The position numbers and the translations under genes were made by a program. A DNA stretch of 64,000 nt from Arthrobacter sp. AFG7.2 (GTDB taxonomy: Bacteria > Actinomycetota > Actinomycetes > Actinomycetales > Micrococcaceae): positions 620,001 to 684,000 of the forward strand of contig NZ_PJMB01000001.1 of the NCBI RefSeq assembly GCF_002892835.1. Reading direction: 5' to 3'. Positions 25,761 through 33,533 of the stretch are shown here, in pieces; the first letter of the stretch is position 1; each line of letters opens with the position of its first letter. The notes below the pieces were generated by a model, which saw only the letters and a program-made list of their open reading frames with translations, did not search any database and was not told the DNA's origin.

Positions 25761-26927
25761 TCAGTTGCCCTTGACGTTGACCAGTTGCCGGAGTTTGTGC
25801 CTGACGGTGATTAGGTCCGCGGCGTCCTGCATAACGACGTCGATGGGCTTGTAGGCAGCCGGGATTTCGTCAATAAACGCCTCGGAAGCCCGGAACTCGA
25901 TCCCCCGCATGGCCTTCTTCAGTTCTTCAAGCGAGAACGTTTTGCGGGCGGCGTTGCGGGAGTACTCGCGGCCTGCCCCGTGCGGGGAGGAGTTCAGCGA
26001 AGCCGGGTTGCCGAGCCCCTCCACCACGTACGACGCCGTTCCCATGGATCCGGGAATGAGTCCGGGATCGCCGTGCTCGGCTTTGATGGCACCCTTCCGC
26101 GACACCCAGACGAACTTGCCGTAGTGCGTCTCCTGCCGGGTGAAGTTGTGGTGGCAGTTAATCCGCTCGAGTTCCTGCACCGGTCCGCCCACCCAGCGGC
26201 TGAACTGTGCGCTCACCCGATCCATCATTTCCTCGCGGTTCAGCAGGGCGAAGTGCTGTGCCCATCGCAGCTCGGCGATGTACCGGTCGAACTGGGGCGT
26301 GCCCTCTTCAAGGTAGGCGAGGTCCGGGTCCGGCAGGTAGGTCTTGCTTTTGGTGACCACGCGCTGGGCAACGCCGATGTGGTGCTGGGCGATCTTGTTC
26401 CCGATGCCTCGTGAACCGGAGTGCAGGAACAGCCAGACGGCGTCGGATTCGTCAGCGCAGACCTCAATGAAGTGGTTGCCGGAGCCCAGCGACCCCAGCT
26501 GCAGGTCCCATTTTTCGACGTACTGAGCAGGGTTGAAGCCGGCCCCCGCAGCCAGCTGCTTCAGCTCAGCAATCCGTGGTTCCGCCGTGGCCAGCACTTT
26601 CCTGTTGTTGTGGCCGGCGGACAATGGTACGGCCCTTTCGATGTCCTCGCGCAGCTTCTTGCGGTCCTTGGGGAGGTCCGTCAGCGAGTACTGGGTCCGG
26701 ACCGCGATCATTCCGCAGCCGATGTCCACACCCACGGCAGCCGGCATGATCGCGTGCAGGGTGGGGATGACTGAACCTACAGTGGCTCCCTTGCCCAGGT
26801 GCGCATCGGGCATCAGGGCCAGGTGCGGGTAGATGAAGGGCAGCGTTGACGCCTTTACCGCCTGCTCCCGGGTCTGCGGGTCAAGGATCGAGGCCCAGTT
26901 CAGCAGTTTCGGGTTGATGGTTTCCAT
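25761..26927 (-). CDS. rtcB: RtcB family RNA ligase
   Basis: Protein of 388 residues. RtcB joins RNA 2',3'-cyclic phosphate or 3'-phosphate to 5'-OH ends using GTP and Mn2+. Metal and catalytic motifs are present: MPDAHLGKGATVGSV, VGVDIGCGM (metal cysteine), LGSGNHFIEV, HSGSRGIG, INCHHNFTRQE, GSMGTASYVVEG, and SSPHGAGREYSR (guanylylated-histidine region). ATG 26927 has GGAGG 5 nt upstream; GTG 26948 is less likely. No archease or RtcR partner is nearby, so its role (repair or tRNA healing) is open. Confidence 0.93.
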   Translation of the reverse strand: METINPKLLNWASILDPQTREQAVKASTLPFIYPHLALMPDAHLGKGATVGSVIPTLHAIMPAAVGVDIGCGMIAVRTQYSLTDLPKDRKKLREDIERAVPLSAGHNNRKVLATAEPRIAELKQLAAGAGFNPAQYVEKWDLQLGSLGSGNHFIEVCADESDAVWLFLHSGSRGIGNKIAQHHIGVAQRVVTKSKTYLPDPDLAYLEEGTPQFDRYIAELRWAQHFALLNREEMMDRVSAQFSRWVGGPVQELERINCHHNFTRQETHYGKFVWVSRKGAIKAEHGDPGLIPGSMGTASYVVEGLGNPASLNSSPHGAGREYSRNAARKTFSLEELKKAMRGIEFRASEAFIDEIPAAYKPIDVVMQDAADLITVRHKLRQLVNVKGN

Positions 26928-27002
26928 GCTTCCCTCCAGCGGCGCCACGACTAACGTGGTTCTAGGCTAACCCCGCGTTACAACGGCACCCGAAGGAGAC
27001 GC

Positions 27003-27437
27003 ATGATGGTGAACGTCCAGACCGACATCCTGATCAACCGTCCCCGCGCGGAGGTGGCCGGGTACGCCGCCGATCCGGACAACGCGCCGAAGTGGTACGT
27101 GAACATCCACAAGTCGCAGCGCCTGACCCCGGGTCCTGTGGGAACCGGCACCAAGGCAGCGTTCACTGCCAGGTTCCTTGGCCGCGAGCTCAACTACACC
27201 TACGAGTTCATGGACTATGTCCCCGGCGAAAGGCTCGTGATGCGCACTGCCCAGGGCCCCTTCCCCATGCAGACCACCTACACCTGGACGGACGACGACG
27301 GCGGGACGCGCATGACTCTTGGCAACAGCGGGAGCCCCTCAGGTTTTTCGAAGCTGGCCGGGCTGGTGATGGCACCGATGATCCGCCGGGAGACCCGCAA
27401 GGACCTGAAGAAACTCAAGTCGATCCTGGAATCGTGA
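27003..27437 (+). CDS. SRPBCC family protein
   Basis: Protein of 144 residues with the polyketide-cyclase/dehydrase-like pattern: VNVQTDILINRPRAEVAGYAADPDNAPKWY, GRELNYTYEFMDYVPGERLVMRTAQGPFPMQTTYTW, and a C-terminal amphipathic helix MIRRETRKDLKKLKSILES. AAGGAG is 4 nt before ATG 27003 and 7 nt before ATG 27006, so either start is possible. It diverges from rtcB. The ligand is unknown. Confidence 0.85.
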   Translation: MMVNVQTDILINRPRAEVAGYAADPDNAPKWYVNIHKSQRLTPGPVGTGTKAAFTARFLGRELNYTYEFMDYVPGERLVMRTAQGPFPMQTTYTWTDDDGGTRMTLGNSGSPSGFSKLAGLVMAPMIRRETRKDLKKLKSILES

Positions 27438-27459
27438 AAACGTGTGCGCCTGAAGGTCG

Positions 27460-28239
27460 TTATGTCCTGCGGTGCACCCGGCGGCGTTCGGTCCGGAGCC
27501 CTGGTTCCGCCTGCGGTTGCCGCAGCAGGCGCAGGTTGAACCAACAGAACATTGCGAGCCCCAGGTACAGGCACAGTTCCATCGCCTCGGCATACTCCGA
27601 GATGACGAAGGTAGGCTCAGGCCAGATCAGCAGCCGGAAGAGCCGGTAAGCGGCGGCCAGCAGGAAGGCGGGCACCAGGCAAAGCGGCGGGACCAGCAGG
27701 CGCCTGGATTTAAGGTGCTCCCAGCGTTTTCCAACGGCAGCCCATACCAGCGGGGCTGCGGCACCGTAGAGGCTCGCAAGGAGCATGGCCGCGGGGACCA
27801 GTTCCTGGACGCCCCGGATGTTGTGCACGGTGGTCTCACCCTGGCGGTTGACCTCGTTCAGCGCGTCAGGGGTGGCCCAGCCGAAGATCCGCTGGCCCCA
27901 GGAGATCTCCTCTCCGGTCAGGAACCAGACCCCCAGCGTGACAACGCCGTAGAGCAGGGCCATGCCCCAGCGTTTGGCGCGGACCAGGTACACCGTAATG
28001 AGGGGCAGGAAAATGCTTGCACCCAGCAGGCAGAGGAACTGGAGCCATTCAATCAGGGAGTCCTCGTTGACCAGCCAGAGGTAGAAGTCCTTGAAGGGAA
28101 GGGCAGCCGCGGCTGCGACCGCGATGATAAACGGAGTGAGTATGAGCAGCTTCGCGTGGCGGGGTGCAATTCTCCAGTCCTCGGAATCCTGCCGCAGGTG
28201 CCCTGCCGCCCGGGTTCTCCACTCTTGGATGGCCGGCAT
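27460..28239 (-). CDS. Uncharacterised membrane protein with GEEISWGQR motif
   Basis: Protein of 259 residues with about seven hydrophobic segments. A highly distinctive conserved-looking loop, LTGEEISWGQRIFGWATPD, lies near residue 110, followed by ETTVHNIRGVQELVP. Acidic and histidine residues in membrane loops (EE, H) could be a catalytic or metal site. I recognise the motif from uncharacterised bacterial membrane proteins but know no function for it. The C-terminus is Arg/His-rich. It ends convergently with the SRPBCC gene. Confidence 0.72.
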   Translation of the reverse strand: MPAIQEWRTRAAGHLRQDSEDWRIAPRHAKLLILTPFIIAVAAAAALPFKDFYLWLVNEDSLIEWLQFLCLLGASIFLPLITVYLVRAKRWGMALLYGVVTLGVWFLTGEEISWGQRIFGWATPDALNEVNRQGETTVHNIRGVQELVPAAMLLASLYGAAAPLVWAAVGKRWEHLKSRRLLVPPLCLVPAFLLAAAYRLFRLLIWPEPTFVISEYAEAMELCLYLGLAMFCWFNLRLLRQPQAEPGLRTERRRVHRRT

Positions 28240-28422
28240 GGTGCCTCCTCAGCTGTTGCGTCCGGGTGCCACAGGAGCTGGTGCCCCCGCTGACCATTAA
28301 CCCCTTGTGCCGCAGCAGGCCGCACGAGTAGCGGGTACTTGGATTTGAACGGGGCGGCACTGAGGGCCGTTCACTGTACTCAAGAACCGGGGCCCCAGGC
28401 GGGGGCGGTCCTTAAACACAGT

Positions 28423-28476
28423 CGCGGCTTGTTCGCCGTTCCGAACCGTGAGGCCAGGATGTGCGAACAAGCCGCG
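28423..28476 (-). terminator. Terminator-like hairpin after cysN
   Basis: A perfect 14-bp stem (28423-28436 with 28463-28476) and a 26-nt loop, 11 nt beyond the cysN stop. The rest of 28240-28422 holds no gene that I can see. Confidence 0.65.
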
Positions 28477-28486
28477 GTGCAATGGA

Positions 28487-29890
28487 TCAGATGCTGTAGC
28501 GCTCGTCCTCGTGGTCGCCCGGGTGGTCCTTGACCAGGCCGGCGGCCAGGGTGTTGCCGTCCAGTGGATCAATCACCAGGAAGGCGCCGGTACGGCGGTG
28601 GTGCAGGTAGTTCTCCAGCGGCAGCGGCGCGGCGAGCCGGAGCTGGGCGTGGCCGATGTCGTTGAGTTCCAGGGTGGACGCCGGCTCCAGCTTGAAGGAG
28701 GCCAGGTCCAGCTTGCCGCCAACATTGCGCACCAGTGCCTGGACCGTGCGGGTGCCGTGCTTGACCAGCACCTTCTGGCCCTCGCGGAGCGGCTTCGGGG
28801 AGAGCCAGCAGAGCGAGGCGTACAGGTCCGCCGAGGCTTCACGGACGGTCCCGGCTGCGGCGATGGTGTCACCGCGGGCGACGTCGAATTCTTCAGCCAG
28901 GCGGATGGCCACGGACTGCGGGGCGGCGGCTTCCTCCAGCGAGGCGCCGGCGAAGTCGATGCCCACCACGGTGGTGGTGCGCGGGTCCTGGCCTGGCGTC
29001 AGCACGGAGACCTGGTCCCCCACCTTGACCGATCCTTCGGTGATCTGGCCGGCGTATGCGCGGTAGTCACGGTAGGCCTCCACATCGAGGCCGGCGGCGA
29101 CAGCGTCGGGAGCCAGGGCGCCCTGCGGCCGGATGACCAGCTGCACCGGGAAGCGGAAGCTTTCCAGGTGGCTTTCCAGCTCATCGGCAGCCGGAAGGGT
29201 CTCGAGCACCTCGAGCAGTGCGGGCCCGGTGTACCAGGGGGTGCGCTCGGAGCGGTCCACCACGTTGTCGCCGTCGAGCGCCGACACGGGGATGACCAGC
29301 AGGTCGGTGATTCCATCCGAACCGAGGCCCAGTTCGCGGCCCACCTGCTGCACGTCCGCTTCGATCTCACGGAACACGGACTCACTGAAGTCCACCAGGT
29401 CGATCTTGTTCACGGCCACGATCACGTGCGCCACGCGCAGCAGCTGCAGCACGGACAGGTGCCGGCGGGTCTGCTCCAGGACGCCCTTGCGGGCGTCAAT
29501 GAGTACGACGACGGCATCCGCAGTGGACGCGCCCGTCACCGTGTTCTTGGTGTACTGGACGTGTCCGGGGCAGTCAGCCAGGATGAAGCTGCGGCGGTCG
29601 GTGGCGAAGTAGCGGTAGGCCACGTCAATGGTGATGCCCTGTTCGCGCTCGGCGCGCAGTCCGTCGGTCAGCAGGGCGAGGTCGATCCCGCCGGCAGCGC
29701 CGCCGAAGCCGCGGTCCGCCGAGGTGCGGGCAACGGCGTCGAGCGTGTCAGCCAGGATGGCCTTGGAATCGTGAAGGAGGCGGCCCACCAACGTGGACTT
29801 GCCGTCGTCGACCGATCCTGCGGTGGCGAACCGGAACAAAGTTGTGGGCAGTGCTGTCTCCAGGTCTGCAGCCAAAGTGTCGGTGCTCAT
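28487..29890 (-). CDS. cysN: Sulfate adenylyltransferase subunit 1 (GTPase)
   Basis: Protein of 467 residues. CysN GTP hydrolysis drives APS synthesis by CysD. G motifs: P-loop GSVDDGKST, REQGITIDVAYRYF, DCPGHVQYTKN and NKIDLVDF. EF-Tu-like beta-barrel domains follow. The protein ends at ERYSI with no fused APS kinase (CysC). It starts by a 1-nt overlap with the cysD stop (TAATG). It is the last gene of sir-cysH-cysD-cysN. Confidence 0.95.
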   Translation of the reverse strand: MSTDTLAADLETALPTTLFRFATAGSVDDGKSTLVGRLLHDSKAILADTLDAVARTSADRGFGGAAGGIDLALLTDGLRAEREQGITIDVAYRYFATDRRSFILADCPGHVQYTKNTVTGASTADAVVVLIDARKGVLEQTRRHLSVLQLLRVAHVIVAVNKIDLVDFSESVFREIEADVQQVGRELGLGSDGITDLLVIPVSALDGDNVVDRSERTPWYTGPALLEVLETLPAADELESHLESFRFPVQLVIRPQGALAPDAVAAGLDVEAYRDYRAYAGQITEGSVKVGDQVSVLTPGQDPRTTTVVGIDFAGASLEEAAAPQSVAIRLAEEFDVARGDTIAAAGTVREASADLYASLCWLSPKPLREGQKVLVKHGTRTVQALVRNVGGKLDLASFKLEPASTLELNDIGHAQLRLAAPLPLENYLHHRRTGAFLVIDPLDGNTLAAGLVKDHPGDHEDERYSI

Positions 29891-30954
29891 TAGAAATAGC
29901 CGTCCTTCTTGCGGTCTTCCATGGCTGCCTCGGAGATGCGGTCATCTGCACGGGTGGCGCCACGTTCGGTGAGGGTGGAGGCGGCGACTTCAACCACGAC
30001 GTCGGCCACGGTGTACGCGTCGGACTCCACCGCGCCGGTGCAGGACATGTCCCCCACGGTGCGGTAGCGGACGGTCTTGGTGATGACGTCCTCGTGCGGC
30101 AGCGGCTGTGACACCTCACCTACGGCACGCCACATGCCGTCACGGGCAAAGACCTCGCGCTCGTGGGCGTAGTACAGGCCGGGCAACTCGATGTTCTCGC
30201 GCTCGATGTAGCGCCAGATGTCAAGCTCGGTCCAGTTGCTGATGGGGAACGCGCGGACGTGCTGGCCCACGGTGTGGCGGCCGTTGTAGAGGTTCCACAG
30301 CTCGGGGCGCTGGTTGCGCGGATCCCACTGGCCGAATTCGTCCCGCAGGCTCAGGATGCGCTCCTTGGCACGGGCTTTGTCCTCGTCACGGCGGCCGCCG
30401 CCGAACACGGCGTCGAACTTGTTCTGCTGGATGGCGTCCAGCAGCGGGACGGTCTGCAGGGGGTTGCGGGTACCGTCGGCGCGTTCGGCCAGTTCGCCGC
30501 GGTCGATGAACTCCTGGACGGAACCCACCACGAGCTTCAGCCCCAGCCGCTCAACCGTGCGGTCGCGGAAGTCGATGACCTCGGGGAAGTTGTGGCCGGT
30601 GTCCACGTGCAGCACGGGGAACGGAACCTTGCCGGGCCAGAATGCCTTGGTGGCCAGGTGCAGCATCACCACGGAGTCCTTGCCGCCGGAGAACAGCAGC
30701 GCGGGCTTCTCGAACTCGGCAACAACCTCGCGGATGATGTGGATGGCCTCGGATTCGAGGGTGTCCAGGCTGGAGAGTCGGGATGAGCCGCCGAATGCCG
30801 CCCCCGCCCCTTCGCCGCTGGACTGATCTTCGATCAGTCCAGCGCGCGGCTCCGACAGGCCCGATGCCACTCCCTGGGCGGCATTCGGCGTCTCAGTAGC
30901 GTCAGTTTCCAGCACAGACAGCTCCAGATCCTCGTTGGTGGTTTGGGTGCTCAT
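29890..30954 (-). CDS. cysD: Sulfate adenylyltransferase subunit 2
   Basis: Protein of 354 residues; CysD is usually ~300. It is the ATP-pyrophosphatase-type catalytic subunit that adenylates sulfate. PP-loop LLFSGGKDSVVML, DTGHNFPEVIDFRD, FGGGRRDEDKARAKERI and FPISNWTELDIWRYI are all present. The extra length is at the N-terminus: residues ~22-55 (Gly/Ala/Ser-rich) are encoded by a 102-bp nested palindromic element (30789-30890) just before the conserved SLDTLESEAIHIIREV. The ATG at 30954 overlaps the cysH stop (ATGA). Confidence 0.95.
   Translation of the reverse strand: MSTQTTNEDLELSVLETDATETPNAAQGVASGLSEPRAGLIEDQSSGEGAGAAFGGSSRLSSLDTLESEAIHIIREVVAEFEKPALLFSGGKDSVVMLHLATKAFWPGKVPFPVLHVDTGHNFPEVIDFRDRTVERLGLKLVVGSVQEFIDRGELAERADGTRNPLQTVPLLDAIQQNKFDAVFGGGRRDEDKARAKERILSLRDEFGQWDPRNQRPELWNLYNGRHTVGQHVRAFPISNWTELDIWRYIERENIELPGLYYAHEREVFARDGMWRAVGEVSQPLPHEDVITKTVRYRTVGDMSCTGAVESDAYTVADVVVEVAASTLTERGATRADDRISEAAMEDRKKDGYF
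30789..30890. repeat. Nested palindromic element inserted in frame in cysD
   Basis: Outer arms 30789-30803 and 30876-30890 are 15-nt perfect inverted repeats (CGCCGAATGCCGCCC). Inside is a 13-bp perfect hairpin (30816-30828 with 30832-30844, loop TTC). The total is 102 bp, or 34 codons, so the frame is kept. It matches the part of CysD that exceeds the family length. Confidence 0.75.
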
Positions 30955-31742
30955 ACGTGTAGTCCGCATTCTGTCTTGTCGGAGCCCGCCCAGCGGCCGG
31001 CGCGGGGGTCGTCGCCCGGCGCCACCTTCCGGGTGCAGGGCTGGCAGCCAATGGAGGGGTAACCCTGGGAAAGCAGCGGGTTGACGGGCAGGAGGTTGTC
31101 GTCCGAGTACTGGACCAGCTGGTCGAAGGTCCAGGCGGCCACCGGGTTGACCTTGACCAGGCCGTTGGCCTCGTCCCAGGTGACCAGCGGGGTGTTGGTG
31201 CGGGTGGGGGCCTCGTCGCGGCGGACGCCGGTGAACCAGAGTTCGTAGCCGGACAGGGTGCGTCGCAGCGGGGCCACCTTGCGCAGGGCGCAGCACTGGG
31301 CGGCGTCGCGGGCAAAGAGGTCCTTGCCCAGGAGCCGGTCCTGCTGCTCCACCGTGTTCTCGGGGAGCACGTCCACCACGTTGACGCGGAGGTTCGCGGC
31401 CACCTCGTCACGCGTGGCATAGGTTTCCGGGAAGTGGTAGCCGGTCTCCAGGAACAGGACGTCGACGCCGGGCAACTGGTCCGCGACCAGTGCGGGCAGG
31501 ACGGCGTCGGCCATGGAGCAGGCGACGGCGACCGCAGGCAGGTCGAAGTTGCGCTCCACCCAGGCAATCACGTCGCGGGCCGGGGCGTCCCAGCCGAGCT
31601 CCGCAGCGCCGGCTTCGGCGAGGGCCTTCAGTTCTTCCTTGCTGCGGAGCTTCGGAGCCGCGGTGGCCACGGTCAGCTCAACCTGCGCCGATGCCTCAGC
31701 CGGTGCAACCACCTGGTCTACTCCGAGTGCGTGCTTACTCAC
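30951..31742 (-). CDS. cysH: APS reductase (CysH family)
   Basis: Protein of 263 residues. Adenylylsulfate reduction to sulfite is inferred rather than PAPS reduction, because both cysteine pairs that hold a 4Fe-4S cluster are present (AAQCCALRK and SIGCQPCTRK), along with the catalytic C-terminal TECGLH. ETGYHFPETYATRDEV and WFTGVRRDEAPTR are family motifs. GTG 31742 overlaps the sir stop (GTGA), with GGAGG 7 nt upstream. No cysC is present in this cluster, which fits a direct APS route. Confidence 0.94.
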   Translation of the reverse strand: MSKHALGVDQVVAPAEASAQVELTVATAAPKLRSKEELKALAEAGAAELGWDAPARDVIAWVERNFDLPAVAVACSMADAVLPALVADQLPGVDVLFLETGYHFPETYATRDEVAANLRVNVVDVLPENTVEQQDRLLGKDLFARDAAQCCALRKVAPLRRTLSGYELWFTGVRRDEAPTRTNTPLVTWDEANGLVKVNPVAAWTFDQLVQYSDDNLLPVNPLLSQGYPSIGCQPCTRKVAPGDDPRAGRWAGSDKTECGLHV

Positions 31743-33475
31743 TGGAGTGCCTCCTCGTCTGCTGCGTGCGCCCATTCGGCGAAGGTCTGGCCCTCGGCGC
31801 GCTGGGACACAAAGGTGCGGACCACGCGCTCCACGTAGTCGGGCAGGTCGTCAACATAGACCTTGAGGCCGCGGACGGTACGTCCCAGGCCCGCTTCCTC
31901 GCGCTCGTTGGAAGCCAGCCCGCCGCCCAGGTGGACCTGGAAGCCCGGGGAGGGGTCGCCGTCGGGCGTGGGAAGCATCATGCCCTTAAGGCCGATGTCC
32001 GCGGTCTGGATGCGGGCGCAGGAGTTGGGGCAGCCGTTGATGTGCAGCGACAGCGCGTGCGGGAGTTGACCGGACTCTGCGAGGTCGGCCAGGCGGCGCT
32101 CAAGTTCGGCAACGGCGGTGGCGGCCGTGTACTTGGTCTCCACGATGGCCAGCTTGCAGTACTCGATGCCGGTGCAGGCGATGGTGCCGCGGCGGAACAC
32201 CGACGGGCGGGCGGACAGGCCCAGCGCGTCCAGCTCGGCCACCAGGGGCTCCACCTGGTCCTTTTCGACGTCCAGGACAACGAGCTTCTGGTGCGGGGTG
32301 GTGCGCAGCCGGTAGGAGCCACGCGCCTCCAGGGTGTCCGCGAGCTTGACCAGCGCGGCGCCGGAGAGCCTGCCGGCCAGCGGGGTGGCGCCGATGAAGA
32401 ACTTGCCGTCCTTTTGTTCGTGCACCCCGATGTGGTCGCCCGGGGTCGTGGGCTTGGGCGCGGCGGGGCCGTCGGCCAGCTTGTAGCCCAGGTATTCGTC
32501 CTCGAGGATCTGGCGGAACTTCTCCGGACCCCAGTCGGCCATCAGGAACTTCAGGCGGGCCTTGGTGCGCATGCGGCGGTAGCCGTAGTCACGGAAGATG
32601 CTGGTGACGCCGAGCCACACGTCGGCGGCCTGCTCGGGGGTCACGAAGGCGCCGAGGCGTTTGCCGAGCATCGGATTGGTGGACAGCGCGCCGCCGGCCC
32701 AGAGGTCGTAGCCGATGCCGAGTTCGGGGTGGCGGACACCCACCAGGGCGAAGTCGTTGATCTCATGGACCACGTCCTGGCTGGGGTGGCCGGTGATGGC
32801 GGTCTTGTATTTGCGCGGCAGGTTGGACAGCAGCGGGTTGCCGATGAACCGCTCCCCCAGCTCCTCGATCAGCGGGGTTGGGTCGATGATCTCGTCCTTG
32901 GCGATGCCGGCCACGGGCGAACCAAGGATGACGCGGGGAACGTCGCCGCAGGCCTCGGTGGTGGAGAGGCCAACAGCTTCCAGTCGGGTCCAGATCTCGG
33001 GAATGTCCTCCACGCGGATCCAGTGCAGCTGGATGTTCTGGCGGTCGGTGAGGTCGGCAGAGTCCCGGGCGAAATCAACGGAGATCTGGCCGATGACGCG
33101 CAGCTGTTCAGTGGTGAGGGCGCCGCCGTCGATCCGCACGCGGAGCATGAAGTACTTGTCCTCGAGCTCGTGCGGCTCAAGGGTTGCGGTCTTGCCGCCG
33201 TCGATCCCGGGCTTGCGCTGGGTGTACAGGCCCCACCAGCGGAACCGGCCGTGCAGGTCCTGGCCGGGAATGGCGTCGAAGCCCTCCTTGGAGTAGATGG
33301 ACTCGATACGCTCGCGCACATTGAGGCCGTCGTCTTCCTGTTTCCAGGTTTCGTTGGCGTTCAGGGGCGTTTTGCCGTCGACTTTCCACTGCCCGTGCGG
33401 CTTCGCGGCGGGGCGGGACGGGCGGGCCGGGCGCTTGGAGGCAGCAGACGCTCCGGCTAGAGCTGTATCAGTCAT
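31739..33475 (-). CDS. sir: Ferredoxin-dependent sulfite reductase
   Basis: Protein of 578 residues with a duplicated nitrite/sulfite reductase ferredoxin-like fold. It reduces sulfite to sulfide with six electrons. The siroheme/4Fe-4S cysteines are in TIACTGIEYCKLA and LHINGCPNSCARIQ. RWWGLYTQRKPG and TTEACGDVPR match the Tyr and Cys that form a covalent link in mycobacterial SirA. The N-terminal ~30 residues are Ala/Lys/Pro-rich. It is first in sir-cysH-cysD-cysN. TACAGT lies 6 nt before ATG 33475, so it is probably leaderless. Confidence 0.94.
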   Translation of the reverse strand: MTDTALAGASAASKRPARPSRPAAKPHGQWKVDGKTPLNANETWKQEDDGLNVRERIESIYSKEGFDAIPGQDLHGRFRWWGLYTQRKPGIDGGKTATLEPHELEDKYFMLRVRIDGGALTTEQLRVIGQISVDFARDSADLTDRQNIQLHWIRVEDIPEIWTRLEAVGLSTTEACGDVPRVILGSPVAGIAKDEIIDPTPLIEELGERFIGNPLLSNLPRKYKTAITGHPSQDVVHEINDFALVGVRHPELGIGYDLWAGGALSTNPMLGKRLGAFVTPEQAADVWLGVTSIFRDYGYRRMRTKARLKFLMADWGPEKFRQILEDEYLGYKLADGPAAPKPTTPGDHIGVHEQKDGKFFIGATPLAGRLSGAALVKLADTLEARGSYRLRTTPHQKLVVLDVEKDQVEPLVAELDALGLSARPSVFRRGTIACTGIEYCKLAIVETKYTAATAVAELERRLADLAESGQLPHALSLHINGCPNSCARIQTADIGLKGMMLPTPDGDPSPGFQVHLGGGLASNEREEAGLGRTVRGLKVYVDDLPDYVERVVRTFVSQRAEGQTFAEWAHAADEEALQ

Positions 33476-33481
33476 GCATCG

Positions 33482-33511
33482 ACTGTAGGTCCCGCCCGAA
33501 TTGCGTCACAA
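33482..33511 (-). promoter_or_regulatory. Candidate promoter of sir-cysHDN operon
   Basis: On the minus strand: TTGTGA (33506-33511), 18-bp spacer, TACAGT (33482-33487), 6 nt to the ATG. Confidence 0.55.
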
Positions 33512-33517
33512 AGGCCC

Positions 33518-33533
33518 GGAAACGCTAAGTCAC
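33518..33533 (-). promoter_or_regulatory. Sulfur motif GTGAC-N4-CGTTWCC, sir copy
   Basis: The minus strand reads GTGACTTAGCGTTTCC, ending 6 bp upstream of the -35 box and overlapping the chelatase stop codon. It matches the copies before cysG and before the ABC transporter. Confidence 0.6.

Noticed and set aside
28320-28400. tRNA-like stretch containing GGATTTGAAC
   Set aside because: It resembles the complement of a T-loop, but the T-stem does not pair and no acceptor or anticodon arm can be built.
31490-33460. Long open frame on the plus strand opposite sir-cysH
   Set aside because: It is antisense to strongly recognised genes and its protein is Gly/Ala/Val/His-rich with no family motif. 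This is the usual high-GC shadow.
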